A stretch of 64,000 nucleotides of DNA from Spongiibacter nanhainus (GTDB lineage Bacteria > Pseudomonadota > Gammaproteobacteria > Pseudomonadales > Spongiibacteraceae), in NCBI RefSeq assembly GCF_016132545.1, contig NZ_CP066167.1, positions 3,718,001 to 3,782,000 on the forward strand, given 5' to 3'. Positions within the stretch are counted from its first letter, which is position 1, and each line of letters opens with the position of its first letter. A model generated the notes under the pieces. It made no database searches. It was not told the DNA's origin and saw only the letters and a program-made list of their open reading frames with translations. Positions 43,446 to 53,130 of the stretch are shown here, piece after piece. A program made the translations under genes and the position numbers.

Positions 43446-45303
43446 ACTCTTGAGCGAGACGTTTTTCGACGCGATCCTCGCCCAGGCGGTCCGCATCCAG
43501 GCAGTGATGGCGCCACAGGCGAATACGGCGGGTTGGCGGCTCGTCAGCGGCCCCGGGGGCCGGGGTCGGTTTACGGAACAGATAGATGTTAAAGGCTTCC
43601 AGCCGCTGTTCCCCACGGCGGCTTTCGTTCCAGGTTCGACACACCCAGCTGCCGTATTCGCCGCGATAGCGGCTGTTGCTGCGGTAGCCAATGCGGGTTA
43701 GATACTTCCGCCAGCGGTAATCCAACAGAAAGGCCGGCCGGGGATAGTAATCATCAGGCTGCCCCCAGTCAGGCATGCCATCCTTTTGCCTCAGCACATC
43801 CACCATGTCACCCCCCACAGTGATGCCGGGGATAAAATACCAGTCGTCAGAGCGGTCGGGATACGGCGCAAACATATTCCACTTCTGATCCAGGCGCAGC
43901 ACATTTTTAACGGTTCTCAAGGTCTCAGGGTAGCTCACACGGGACGAGGGCAGGCCGGTATGCACGCCGTGAATATAATCCCACTGGGGAATGGTGCTGA
44001 TATTCCACCACAGAATTCCTCCGGCAAAGAGTGCCGCGACGCCCTGCAGCACCCAACCCTGCCGCGGGTAGCGCTCCCGCCAGGGCAGGGCCAGAGCGGT
44101 CACCCGACCAAACTGGCGACGGTGGTTGCCAATCCAGTGGTAGAGGCGATCCCCCGCGCCACCCAGTAATGACAGGGGGCGAGCTAACCACGCCGCTCGC
44201 GGTGAATGTTGCAACAGCACCACAATCGCTTGCCAGCGCAAGTAACGACTGCCATCGGCGGTTTCCAGTACCCAGCTGAACTCCCGCTCCAGCAGCGGCC
44301 CTACCTCAGGGTGATCCTGAGCTGGCTGAATACTGGTGACCGACTTCAGCCCCAGCAGATAGGCGAGCCAATAGCAGGTTTTGACACAGAAGCCGCAGTC
44401 CCGGTCGTAATACATCACCAGCGACGAACTGACCGGTCGCCGCGGCGCAAACACTCGATCCAGTGCTGCCGTGGGCAGCAGCGCCAACAGCGAGACGATG
44501 GAGATAAAGGGAAACAGGCCAACACTGAGGTTAAAAAGAAAACCAATCTCCAGGGTGACAAAACAGAAGAACACCAACAGCCGCGCCTGGGTAAAAAACA
44601 GCGGGCTAAAAGCCAACAGTGGCCCGACCAGCTCCAGCCACCACACATAGTGAGTCAGTGGCTTGTTGAGCCACAGCCAATCGTTCCAGAAACTGGCCAG
44701 GCCGATAGTGAACTGCTTGTTGCTGAGGGCGTAATAGATCCCGGTGCCCTCACTACCCCAGGCAGCACCGTTCTTAAGGAACGCGGAGAAAAAATACACC
44801 GACATAATCTGCAGCAACAACGCCACCCCACCGGCACTAAACAGGCGGTTCTGGTATCGGGGCTCACGAGTCATTGCCGCATCGAAAGAGAAGCGCTCCC
44901 CCCAGGGCAGGAACAGCCCCCAAAACAACAACATCAGCAGCAGATTATCGCCACCCTGTAACAACAGCGGCGCCCGGTTGTGCAGAGACGCCAGCAGAAT
45001 AAAACTCATCAGCGTTGCCAGGCGAGTGCGCATACCGCACAGCAGGCAGATGGCAAAAAAGCCGGCACATAAAAATAGCAGCAGGGACCACAGCCAGTGA
45101 CCACTAATCCAATACAGGGACCAACGTTCCGAGCCCAAGTAGGCCATGGAGACATCCCGGGGCCATACTCCCGAGTCACTGAGGAAGACGGCCAGGTCCG
45201 GTGCGCGAATCAGCAAGTCGGCGAGTATCAGGGCACCGATACCCATCCGCATCAACGCAATGGCACGAAGGTCCACCACAAAGGGGTTGCGCAAGCTCAG
45301 CAT
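43435..45303 (-). CDS. HTTM domain protein fused to DCC (DUF393) thiol-redox domain
   Basis: A 622-residue polytopic membrane protein. Residues 1-290 form the HTTM domain (four or more membrane helices, related to vitamin K-dependent gamma-carboxylase): PFVVDLRAIALMRMGIGALILADLL, HNRAPLLLQGGDNLLLMLLFWGLFLPWG, YFFSAFLKNGAAW. Residues ~298-420 form a DCC domain starting MYYDRDCGFCVKTCYWLAYLLG with a CxxC pair. A C-terminal part (NMFAPYPDRSDDWYFIPGITVGGDMVDVLRQKDG) continues the HTTM-type protein's soluble tail. The known gamma-carboxylase lysine-based chemistry is not proven here. It converges with metF. A redox-linked role in the cell envelope is inferred. Confidence 0.85.
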   Translation of the reverse strand: MLSLRNPFVVDLRAIALMRMGIGALILADLLIRAPDLAVFLSDSGVWPRDVSMAYLGSERWSLYWISGHWLWSLLLFLCAGFFAICLLCGMRTRLATLMSFILLASLHNRAPLLLQGGDNLLLMLLFWGLFLPWGERFSFDAAMTREPRYQNRLFSAGGVALLLQIMSVYFFSAFLKNGAAWGSEGTGIYYALSNKQFTIGLASFWNDWLWLNKPLTHYVWWLELVGPLLAFSPLFFTQARLLVFFCFVTLEIGFLFNLSVGLFPFISIVSLLALLPTAALDRVFAPRRPVSSSLVMYYDRDCGFCVKTCYWLAYLLGLKSVTSIQPAQDHPEVGPLLEREFSWVLETADGSRYLRWQAIVVLLQHSPRAAWLARPLSLLGGAGDRLYHWIGNHRRQFGRVTALALPWRERYPRQGWVLQGVAALFAGGILWWNISTIPQWDYIHGVHTGLPSSRVSYPETLRTVKNVLRLDQKWNMFAPYPDRSDDWYFIPGITVGGDMVDVLRQKDGMPDWGQPDDYYPRPAFLLDYRWRKYLTRIGYRSNSRYRGEYGSWVCRTWNESRRGEQRLEAFNIYLFRKPTPAPGAADEPPTRRIRLWRHHCLDADRLGEDRVEKRLAQESGW

Positions 45304-45546
45304 CTCACCCCCGCTAATTTGGCATTCGCCATGTCACCTACCCTGTAACGTATTGTTGTTTGTGGTTTTAGTCCCTGGGGGCCGATTAGGCCCTCTTATT
45401 ATGGTGGCAAATCATCGCATAGGCCGGGCCACTTACCAATGCGCAAACGCGCACAGAGAATGAAGTAGATAATGCATTCGCATGATGTGGCAAAAAGGCG
45501 CTTACGACACCATCTGCACTCTATCTGAATAAATAACGAGAATACG

Positions 45547-46425
45547 ATGAAAATTGGTGTTTGCCTGCCCTACATGAAACGGGAACTCCGCCGCCAGCAC
45601 TTTCTGGACTGGTGCCGTTTTATCGACCAGGGCCCCTTTCACAGTCTGTCCTGCGGTGAGCGCGTCACTGGCTATACCCTGGAGATGCGCAATATCCTGG
45701 CCTTTGCCGCCGCGGTTACTGAACGGGTAAGAATTATTCCCTCCCTCTACGTATTGCCGATGCACAGCTCGGTGCAGAGCGCTAAGGAAATCGCCACCCT
45801 GGACATTCTCTCCAACGGCCGGGTCACACTGTGCGTTGGTGTCGGCGGCCGGGAGCAGGACTATCGCGCCCTGGGCGCCAGCTTCAAGCGCCGCTTCCAG
45901 CGCATGGACGACCAAATTGCCGAGATGAAAACCCTGTGGCGAGGCGAAGCACTGGAAGGGCTTGAAGAAGTGGGCCCCTTACCGATTCAGGAAGGCGGCC
46001 CCCCTATCCTTGCCGGCTCCATGGGGCCCAAAAGTATCCGGCGCGTCGCCGAGTGGGCAGACGGCCTTTACGGCTTTGCCATGGACGGCAACCCATCGCT
46101 GGTCCGCTACTTTTTTGACGCTGCCGAACAGGCTTGGCGGGACGCCGGTCGCGACACCCGCCCCTATCGCATGAGCGGCTTCTGGTACTGTCTGGCCGAG
46201 GGTGCCGAAGCACAACTCCGAGCCTATGTTTACGACTACCTGGAAGTACTCAGCAAAGAGGAAGCCGGCAAAATCGCCGATGGCATGGTGATGCACGACC
46301 CCGGCGCCATCCGCGAAGGGATCAGCGCCATTGAGGAGCTGGGCTGCGATGAAATCCAACTGGTCCCTGCCACCGCCGATATGGCGGAATTGGAAAAGCT
46401 GGCCACGATCCTGGAGACACGCTGA
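45547..46425 (+). CDS. LLM-class flavin-dependent oxidoreductase
   Basis: A 292-residue luciferase-like (F420/FMN) TIM-barrel protein. It shows MKIGVCLPYMKREL at the start, ERVRIIPSLYVLPMHSSVQSAKEIATLDILSNGRVTLCVGVGGREQDYRALG in the middle, and PPILAGSMGPKSIRRVAEWADGLYGF, all typical of the LLM family. It might be an FMNH2-dependent monooxygenase or an F420-type reductase; the cofactor cannot be told from sequence. It is divergent from the HTTM gene, with 243 bp between that contain no other gene. Confidence 0.88.
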   Translation: MKIGVCLPYMKRELRRQHFLDWCRFIDQGPFHSLSCGERVTGYTLEMRNILAFAAAVTERVRIIPSLYVLPMHSSVQSAKEIATLDILSNGRVTLCVGVGGREQDYRALGASFKRRFQRMDDQIAEMKTLWRGEALEGLEEVGPLPIQEGGPPILAGSMGPKSIRRVAEWADGLYGFAMDGNPSLVRYFFDAAEQAWRDAGRDTRPYRMSGFWYCLAEGAEAQLRAYVYDYLEVLSKEEAGKIADGMVMHDPGAIREGISAIEELGCDEIQLVPATADMAELEKLATILETR

Positions 46426-46547
46426 ACCCCTACCCCGGAGATGTATCTAATAATCCGATCATTAAGCCCAGCTAATTGTGCTTTTTAATCGATACAGCTT
46501 TTCTATACTGGGCATCAATTGGAACGCCGCCGGGGACGAGGGACGCA

Positions 46548-47111
46548 ATGGCACTGAAAAATACCCAATCTCGCTATGGATGGGTCAGCGTGGCGCTGCA
46601 CTGGAGCATGGCGCTGGCCATTTTCGGGATGTTCGGCCTTGGCCTGTGGATGGACAGCCTCAGCTACTACGACCCCTGGTACCGTCAGGGGCCCTTTATC
46701 CATAAAAGCGTGGGGATGATACTGCTGGCATTGCTGGTATTTCGTTTGCTGTGGCGCCTCACCAATATCCGCCCGGCCGATGCCAGCACCCTCAAAAACT
46801 GGGAGCGCACCACCGCTCACGCCACCCACTGGGCCCTGTATGGGCTGATGCTGGCCGCCATGGTGGCAGGTTATCTGATTTCCACCGCCGATGGCCGCGC
46901 CATCAGTGTATTTGGCTGGTTTGACATACCCGCCACCTTGCAGGGTATTGAGAACCAAGAGGACATCGCCGGTGAGATCCACGAGATTTTGGCCTGGGCC
47001 ATTATCGCCCTAGTTGCGGTACACGGCCTGGCGGCACTGAAGCACCATTTTATCGATCGGGACGACACCCTGCGCAAGATGCTGGGTAAGTCCGGCGATC
47101 CGCAACAGTAA
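46548..47111 (+). CDS. Cytochrome b561
   Basis: A 187-residue four-helix diheme membrane cytochrome. Histidines expected to bind heme lie in VALHWSMALAIFGMFGLGLWM, FIHKSVGMILLALLVFRLLWRL, AHATHWALYGLMLAAMVAGYL and IHEILAWAIIALVAVHGLAALKHHF. The start is ATG 46548, with GAGGGA just upstream. It passes electrons across the inner membrane, probably from quinol. It precedes a YceI gene by 35 bp; this pair is common in proteobacteria. Confidence 0.93.
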   Translation: MALKNTQSRYGWVSVALHWSMALAIFGMFGLGLWMDSLSYYDPWYRQGPFIHKSVGMILLALLVFRLLWRLTNIRPADASTLKNWERTTAHATHWALYGLMLAAMVAGYLISTADGRAISVFGWFDIPATLQGIENQEDIAGEIHEILAWAIIALVAVHGLAALKHHFIDRDDTLRKMLGKSGDPQQ

Positions 47112-47146
47112 GTCATCACTTACCCCAGAAAGGAAGGTAGAACACT

Positions 47147-47752
47147 ATGATTAAACAGTTACTGAGCCGCTCACTGCTGTCACTGAGCCTGATCGGAAGC
47201 CTGATGTTGGGCCTCGCCGCACCACTTCACGCCGCCGATTACACCATTGATACCAAGGGCGCCCACGCCTTCATTCAATTCAGAATCAAGCACTTGGGCT
47301 ACAGCTGGCTGTACGGCCGTTTCAACGATTTTGAAGGCGACTTCTCCTACGACCCCGACAAGCCTGAAGCCTCGTCAGTGAAGGTGAAAATCGATGTAGC
47401 CAGTATCGACAGCAACCACGCCGAGCGAGACAAGCACTTGCGCGGTGACGATTTTTTAGATGTGGAAAAATACCCCACCGCCACTTTCGTTAGCACCAGC
47501 TTCACACCGACTGGCGAGGATACGGCCGAACTGAAAGGGGAACTGACCCTGCGGGGCGTCACCAAGCCCATCACCATTGCCGTTACCGAAATCGGCGCCG
47601 GCAAAGACCCCTGGGGCGGTTACCGGCAGGGCTTTACCGGTAAAACCGAATTTGCGCTGAAGGATTTTGGGATTGACTACGACCTGGGGCCCGCATCCCG
47701 CACCGTAGAACTGATACTAGATGTGGAAGGCATTGCCAAAACCATGATGTAA
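47147..47752 (+). CDS. YceI family periplasmic lipid-binding protein
   Basis: A 201-residue lipocalin-like protein. The signal peptide (about residues 1-29, ending APLHA) is followed by the YceI barrel: [71 protein letters not shown] and the C-terminal FGIDYDLG. Family members bind polyisoprenoids such as ubiquinone. It has a strong AAGGAAGG ribosome site and follows cytochrome b561, so the two probably work together. A terminator follows. Confidence 0.95.
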   Translation: MIKQLLSRSLLSLSLIGSLMLGLAAPLHAADYTIDTKGAHAFIQFRIKHLGYSWLYGRFNDFEGDFSYDPDKPEASSVKVKIDVASIDSNHAERDKHLRGDDFLDVEKYPTATFVSTSFTPTGEDTAELKGELTLRGVTKPITIAVTEIGAGKDPWGGYRQGFTGKTEFALKDFGIDYDLGPASRTVELILDVEGIAKTMM

Positions 47753-47816
47753 AAATTGTTGAACTTTTTCCCACCCACTAAGTCTCAATTATCGACTTAT
47801 CTCATTACCCTCATTA

Positions 47817-47843
47817 GGGGCCCATTTGCGGCCCCCTTTTTTT
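47817..47843 (+). terminator. Intrinsic terminator after yceI-type gene
   Basis: GGGGCC / GGCCCC stem with loop CATTTGC, followed by seven T's. Confidence 0.88.
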
Positions 47844-48285
47844 GTCTAGACTTTTTGCCTTAGCTGTTGGGCCCGCCTAGTTGCTGAGCGCACCGCGGGG
47901 CGCACAACAATAAGGCACCAGCGCCGATTAAGCCCGGCTTTAGCCTGCACCAAAAACAAACAAAACACAGGCGGCAACTTCAAACCTCGAGCAAACCCCA
48001 CCTACTCATTGTAATTGCTGGATTTTTTATCGCACTCTCGGAACACCAATTCAGTGCGAACAGATTTATTTTGGTGCAAACACCATACGTACTTTCCTCT
48101 AATCGGCTTGTCATTTTGAGAACTACGTCACTCTTTTGGCCTTAAATCACGCCGTTTTAACCAGGGTTGGTCATTTCGGCCAAGCCTTTGCAATTGCCCC
48201 TTCAAGCTTCACTGGCGCTACCGACCACAGCCCGGTAGCACACCAGTAGCTTTTAACCGCTAATCCAAACCTAAAGGAAGTACAA
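47844..48285. other. Long leader region upstream of the 11-mer repeat gene
   Basis: About 440 bp without a recognisable gene. It holds a perfect 7-bp inverted repeat (GCTACCG / CGGTAGC, 48217-48239) that could form a hairpin in the 5' leader, and a good AAGGAAG ribosome site at 48274-48280. No known riboswitch was recognised. Confidence 0.5.
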
Positions 48286-48795
48286 ATGAAGAAGTATCTC
48301 GCGAGTTTGACCCTGGCCACTGCGGCGGCCAGTCCGGCCTATGCCGCCGAGCCCAGCCCCATCGAGACTCTGACCAGCTACCTGGCCAGCAGTGTCGAAG
48401 GCACCGTTGCCTTTTTGGTCAACGACCTGCAAGGCACCGCCGAGTTTCTGGCAGCCGATGTCGAAAGCACCTTGGGTTTCTTGGGATCGAGCATAGAAGG
48501 AACCACCGAATTTCTGGCCGGCGACGTGGAGGCGTTTTACGACCTGATCAACGGCAAAGTGACGCCGGAAGAGTATCTGGTTAACAGCCTGAAGGGCACA
48601 GGGGAGTTCCTGAGCGCCGACCTGGAAGCCACTGCCGATTTCCTCTCCGCGTCTCTGGTTGGCACCGTCACCTTTATCAATGAAGGCTTGACCGCGACAG
48701 GCGCCTTTATCGCCGCCGATATCGAAGGGCTAAACACGGTGCTGCCTTCCCTGCCCGGCCTCGAAGAACTCGATCTCGCCGCGCTGGCTCTCTAA
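48286..48795 (+). CDS. Exported protein built of 11-residue amphipathic repeats
   Basis: A 169-residue protein with signal peptide MKKYLASLTLATAAASPAYA. From residue 26 to 156 the sequence is twelve units of 11 residues (one of 10), consensus [V/L/I]EGTxEFLAAD: for example LQGTAEFLAAD (48-58), IEGTTEFLAGD (70-80), LKGTGEFLSAD (102-112). Such 11-mer repeats favour long amphipathic helices with one hydrophobic stripe, as in apolipoproteins, synuclein and some LEA proteins. It is strongly acidic and lacks cysteine. Probably periplasmic or secreted and able to bind membranes or lipid. I recognise no named family. A single gene with its own long upstream region. Confidence 0.8.
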   Translation: MKKYLASLTLATAAASPAYAAEPSPIETLTSYLASSVEGTVAFLVNDLQGTAEFLAADVESTLGFLGSSIEGTTEFLAGDVEAFYDLINGKVTPEEYLVNSLKGTGEFLSADLEATADFLSASLVGTVTFINEGLTATGAFIAADIEGLNTVLPSLPGLEELDLAALAL

Positions 48796-48886
48796 GCCTT
48801 ATTATCCCGCTATTTTAACTGCTTCTTGCAATTGCACGGCCTGCAAACAATAACAAACAGGCCCATCAACTTCCGAACAACCAGCC

Positions 48887-49348
48887 CTACCGAAACTCCG
48901 AATTTACCGTCCGCCCATTGCCCTCACCACTGAGGTAATCATTGCTGGCTACCCAACCCTCCTCGGTGTAAAAACCCCAGCGCCGACACTTTGGTCCGGT
49001 CACAAATACCGTTACGCAGTCCGGCGTTTCCAGCACCAGGCGGTGCGGCGCTCGCCCCATGCGCGCAGTGAGGTGACCGGCGGTCAGCGGCCGGCTGCGG
49101 CGGGTGAGAAATTCCTTCATTTGTCCCCGCAGCACTATCGAGCAATTAAACAACCAAGGATGGTCGTGCAGATGGGTATCGGGGTCGCTACCCTCAACGT
49201 GGTGCAAATAGATATTAAACAGCGGATTCTTGGGAATGATATGCCAGCGGGTCAGGTATTGTTCACCGATCACCTTGTTGGGAGTGCGGGACATGATACG
49301 GTCGGCTCTGGCTTTGAGGCGGTCGAGCAGTGGTACGGGTAGCTTCAT
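48887..49348 (-). CDS. Cupin-like protein
   Basis: A 153-residue protein with a probable cupin (double-stranded beta-helix) fold. The metal-type motif THLHDHPWLFNCSIVLRGQMKEF has two or three histidines followed by a Gly-rich turn, and a second conserved block is GRAPHRLVLETPDCVTVFVTGPKCRRWGFYTEEGW. Similar small proteins are widespread and usually unassigned. It lies between the 11-mer repeat gene (convergent) and the DUF2126 gene (same strand, 101 bp upstream). Function not known. Confidence 0.7.
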   Translation of the reverse strand: MKLPVPLLDRLKARADRIMSRTPNKVIGEQYLTRWHIIPKNPLFNIYLHHVEGSDPDTHLHDHPWLFNCSIVLRGQMKEFLTRRSRPLTAGHLTARMGRAPHRLVLETPDCVTVFVTGPKCRRWGFYTEEGWVASNDYLSGEGNGRTVNSEFR

Positions 49349-49449
49349 CGAGAACTCCTGGAAAGAAGCGGAAAATACCAGAAGTCCTCGATGCTGTTAA
49401 CTACCCTGTGCCGCCAAGTGACGCGCCGGCGGCAAATTAGCCACTCGCC

Positions 49450-52400
49450 CTAGCCAATCCAGTTGGCCGCTCGGCGCAAATCCAGGGTGTGAGGATATTC
49501 TCCCGGCGACTCTTCTGGAGGCGGCGACATCGGTCGCGGCGGCTCGGCAAAAAACTCTCTGACCGCGTCCACATCCGGTCTCGGGGTATAGGGCCCCGGC
49601 GTGTGGCTGACGGTGTCAAAGCGGTTAATACGCCGAGATTCGGCCTCGAAGGCGTTGACCGGGAAGGTCTCGTAGCTGCGACCACCGGGATGGGATACGT
49701 GGTAGCTACAGCCGCCCACCGAGCGACCATTCCAGGTATCAATCAAGTCGAACACCAGCGGCGTGTGTACACCGATGGTGGGGTGCAGAGCCGAAGGCGG
49801 CGCCCAGGCCCGATAGCGCACCCCAGCTACATACTCGCCCTGGCGGCCGGTATTGTGCAGCGGCACCCGGCGGCCATTACAAGCCAGTACATAGCGGCTG
49901 TCAGTGAGGCCGCTGACTTTGACTTGCAGGCGCTCCACCGAGGAATCCACATAGCGGGCGGTACCGAAGCTGCCTACCTCTTCACCCAGCACGTGCCAGG
50001 GCTCGATCGCCCAGCGCAACTCAATCTCGATGCCCTCCAGAGAAATGCGGCCATAATGCGGAAAGCGAAACTCTTCGAAGGGCAGCAGCCACTCGCTCTT
50101 GAAGTCATAGCCGCGGCTTTGCAGGTCGGCGGCAACTTCCTTGACGTCTTCCCATATAAAGTGCGGCAGCATGAATTTGTCGTGCAGGGAGGTCCCCCAG
50201 CGCACCAGCGGCTTGCGGTAGGGCTCGTCCCAGAAACGCGCCACCATGGCCCGGATCAACAAGGCCTGAACCAGTGCCATACGGGCGTGGGGCGGCATTT
50301 CAAAGCCGCGAAATTCCAATAAGCCCAAGCGCCCTGTGGCAGATCCCGGCGCGTAAAGTTTGTCGATACAGAATTCGGCCCGATGGGTATTGCCGGTAAT
50401 ATCCACCAGCAAATTGCGCATCAGTCTGTCGATCAACCAGGGCTTTTCGGAAAGCCCTTCAGGCATTTGCTGGAAGGCGATTTCCATCTCGTAGAGCATC
50501 TCGTCCCGCCCTTCATCGGCGCGGGGCGCCTGACTGGTGGGGCCGACAAACGCACTGGAGAACAAGTAGGACAGACTGGGGTGGTGCTGCCAGAAGCTCA
50601 CCAGGCTGCGCAACAAATCCGGACGCCGCAACATCGGGCTGTCGGCGGGAGTCGCGCCACCCAGAGTAATATGGTTGCCGCCACCGGTACCGGTGTGGCG
50701 ACCGTCCAACATAAATTTCTCGGTTCCCAGGCGGGACTCCCGAGCAGCGGCATACAACTCATTGGTATTCGCCACCAGCTCCCGCCAGTTTTTGGCGGGA
50801 TGAATGTTCACTTCAATAACGCCGGGATCTGGGGTCACCAGCAGCTTTTGCATACGCGGATCCCGCGGCGGCTCGTAGCCCTCCAAGATCATCGGCGCAT
50901 CCAACTCCGCGGCCACTTCCTCCAGTACGGCTAACAGAGCGACATAGTGCTCCAGTGCATAAAGAGGCGGCAGGAAGGCGTGCAGCTTACCGTCCCGAGC
51001 TTCAATACACAGCGCTGTGCGAACCAGAGGACGCACTTCGGTCTTGGATTGTGCGGGGGAGCCACCGGAGGCCGGCTTTGCAGCATCGGCAACCTGAGGA
51101 CTCACTGTCTGCCCCAGCACCGCTGGCCAATCACCATCGGCATAGGCCACCCGGGGCGCAAGCTCCGGCTTGGGCTCAAAGGGGTCGCGGTCTGGTGGCA
51201 GCTCTTCCTCGGTCAACGCCGGCAGATCCCCCAACGGCAGGCGCAAGCCCATCGGCGAGTCGCCGGGTATCAATATCAGGCGCTCCCGCCGGGTTTCCCA
51301 TACCGAGCTCTGCCAGGCACGACCATTCCACTCCAGGGGCAAGACAAAGCCGGTGGGCGTATTAAAACCCCGCTCGACCAGGCGGGCCAGTCGGCGCCGA
51401 TCGAGATCACCCTTGACCCGAAAAGCCAGGGCATCAATATTTTTGGGTACCTTCTGTTCTTGTAACAGATAATGCAGGGCATCTTCATAGGCAGGCTGGG
51501 CATACTTCTGGTCGACCCCCAAGCGCACCACCACCCTTTCAGTAAATTTCTCGGCTAATGCACTGTCATGGCCATAGTCCTTGTCGACCCTGGCCAACAA
51601 ATGGGGACGACTCCAGAGCGGTTCTCCATCGGTACGCCAGAACAATCCCAGGGCCCAGCGCGGCACTTCCTCGCCGGGGTACCACTTGCCCTGCCCGTAG
51701 TGCAGCAGACCTTTGGGCGCAAAGTGGTCTCGCAGGCGCAGCAGCAGGGTTTTGGCCAAACTCAATTTCTCGGCGCCCAAAGCGGCGGTATTCCACTGCG
51801 CCGATTCCATATCGTCAACCGAGACAAAGGTAGGCTCACCGCCCATTGTCAGGCGCACATCCCGCGCCGTCAGCTGCTCGTCAATGTGATCGCCCAAGGT
51901 CAGGATATCCGCCCACTGCGCATCGCTGTATGGCTTGGTCACCCGGGGGTCTTCGTGAACACGAGTCACTTCGTTGCTGAAATCAAAGTCGACTTCGCAC
52001 TCGTCCATAAAGCCGTCGATAGGCGCCGCCGACACCGGATCGGGGGTACAGGCAAGCGGGATATGCCCTTCACTGGCAAACAGTCCGGAGGTGGGGTCCA
52101 AGCCTATCCAACCAGCACCAGGGATATACACTTCGCACCACGCGTGCAAGTCAGTAAAGTCTTGTTCCGGCCCGCTCGGCCCATCCAGCGACTTCTCGTC
52201 GGACGCCAATTGCACCAGATAGCCAGAGGCAAACCGTGCTGCCAAACCAAGATGGCGAAATAACTGCACCAGCAACCAACCGGAGTCCCGGCAGGAGCCG
52301 ACCGCTTTTTCAAGGGTTTCTTCCGGGCTCTGAACACCCGGTTCCATTCTGATCGCGTAATCGATGGCCCCCTCAACCAGTTGGTTCACCGCCACCAACA

Positions 52401-52830
52401 TATCAATGGTGCGCCGCTCCTCAAGACTGATGCTGTTCAGCATGGCCTCAAATTTAGGCCCCTGCGGCCGCTTTTCCAGATAGGGAGTCAGTTCCTTTTG
52501 AAGCTGCTCAGGGTAAGTGAAAGGAAAATGCTCGGCGTACTCCTCCAGGAAGAAATCAAAGGGGTTAATCACCGTCATATCGGCAATCACTTCCACCTCG
52601 ACAGAAAGCTCCCGAGTCTTTTCCGGAAAGACGACACGCGCCAGGTAGTTGCCAAAAGCATCTTGCTGCCAGTTGAGAAAGTGGTCCTTGGGGGAGACTT
52701 TTAGGCTGTAGCTTTTGATTGGTGTGCGGCTGTGAGGGGCCGGCCTAAGACGAATCACGTGAGGTGACAGTTCGACCAGGCGATCGAACTTGTAATAGGT
52801 GTTGTGGTTGATTGCCACCCTGATAGTCAT
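49450..52830 (-). CDS. Transglutaminase-like/DUF2126 protein
   Basis: A 1126-residue cytoplasmic protein. The N-terminal ~290 residues form a bacterial transglutaminase-like protease domain: a beta-rich N-terminal part (YYKFDRLVELSPHVIRLRPAPHSRTPIKSYSL), the catalytic Cys in AVGSCRDSGWLLVQLFRHLGL, His in DLHAWCEVYIPGAGWIGLDPTSGLF and the Asp that follows. The remaining ~800 residues are the DUF2126 domain (VRLTMGGEPTFVSVDDMESAQWN, GGGNHITLGGATPADSP, LLEFRGFEMPPHARM). In other bacteria the gene neighbours circularly-permuted ATP-grasp and alpha-E genes; these partners are not seen here. The target amide is unknown. Confidence 0.92.
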   Translation of the reverse strand: MTIRVAINHNTYYKFDRLVELSPHVIRLRPAPHSRTPIKSYSLKVSPKDHFLNWQQDAFGNYLARVVFPEKTRELSVEVEVIADMTVINPFDFFLEEYAEHFPFTYPEQLQKELTPYLEKRPQGPKFEAMLNSISLEERRTIDMLVAVNQLVEGAIDYAIRMEPGVQSPEETLEKAVGSCRDSGWLLVQLFRHLGLAARFASGYLVQLASDEKSLDGPSGPEQDFTDLHAWCEVYIPGAGWIGLDPTSGLFASEGHIPLACTPDPVSAAPIDGFMDECEVDFDFSNEVTRVHEDPRVTKPYSDAQWADILTLGDHIDEQLTARDVRLTMGGEPTFVSVDDMESAQWNTAALGAEKLSLAKTLLLRLRDHFAPKGLLHYGQGKWYPGEEVPRWALGLFWRTDGEPLWSRPHLLARVDKDYGHDSALAEKFTERVVVRLGVDQKYAQPAYEDALHYLLQEQKVPKNIDALAFRVKGDLDRRRLARLVERGFNTPTGFVLPLEWNGRAWQSSVWETRRERLILIPGDSPMGLRLPLGDLPALTEEELPPDRDPFEPKPELAPRVAYADGDWPAVLGQTVSPQVADAAKPASGGSPAQSKTEVRPLVRTALCIEARDGKLHAFLPPLYALEHYVALLAVLEEVAAELDAPMILEGYEPPRDPRMQKLLVTPDPGVIEVNIHPAKNWRELVANTNELYAAARESRLGTEKFMLDGRHTGTGGGNHITLGGATPADSPMLRRPDLLRSLVSFWQHHPSLSYLFSSAFVGPTSQAPRADEGRDEMLYEMEIAFQQMPEGLSEKPWLIDRLMRNLLVDITGNTHRAEFCIDKLYAPGSATGRLGLLEFRGFEMPPHARMALVQALLIRAMVARFWDEPYRKPLVRWGTSLHDKFMLPHFIWEDVKEVAADLQSRGYDFKSEWLLPFEEFRFPHYGRISLEGIEIELRWAIEPWHVLGEEVGSFGTARYVDSSVERLQVKVSGLTDSRYVLACNGRRVPLHNTGRQGEYVAGVRYRAWAPPSALHPTIGVHTPLVFDLIDTWNGRSVGGCSYHVSHPGGRSYETFPVNAFEAESRRINRFDTVSHTPGPYTPRPDVDAVREFFAEPPRPMSPPPEESPGEYPHTLDLRRAANWIG

Positions 52831-53080
52831 GCTATTTCCTCGAGACCATTCACTAGTGCGTCACTTGTGCGCCGTGCCGCGTGTCCAGTTTACGCCGCTT
52901 TTCATTGGAAGATTATGACGGAGGACAAATAAGCGCGCCGCGATCAATCCATTTTACTCCTTCACTTCTTCACACGTAGCACATTTCACGCCAGCAGAAG
53001 AAACCCGCAGGGGCGCGGGGAATCGACAAAATGAATTTGCTGAACATGAAGCAGAGGCAGGAGGTGTAAGTCGCGAACAC

Positions 53081-53105
53081 AAAAAAGGCACCATAAAGGT
53101 GCCTT
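53081..53105 (-). terminator. Intrinsic terminator of the TonB2-type operon
   Basis: AAGGCACC / GGTGCCTT stem with a 5-base loop, followed in the minus direction by six U's, 26 bp after the TPR gene stop. Confidence 0.9.
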
Positions 53106-53130
53106 ATCGATCTCTTGGGCGGGGAAGCGC

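Noticed and set aside
49489-50322. 277-residue plus-strand frame inside the DUF2126 gene
   Set aside because: Antisense to a well-conserved domain, with no independent coding evidence.
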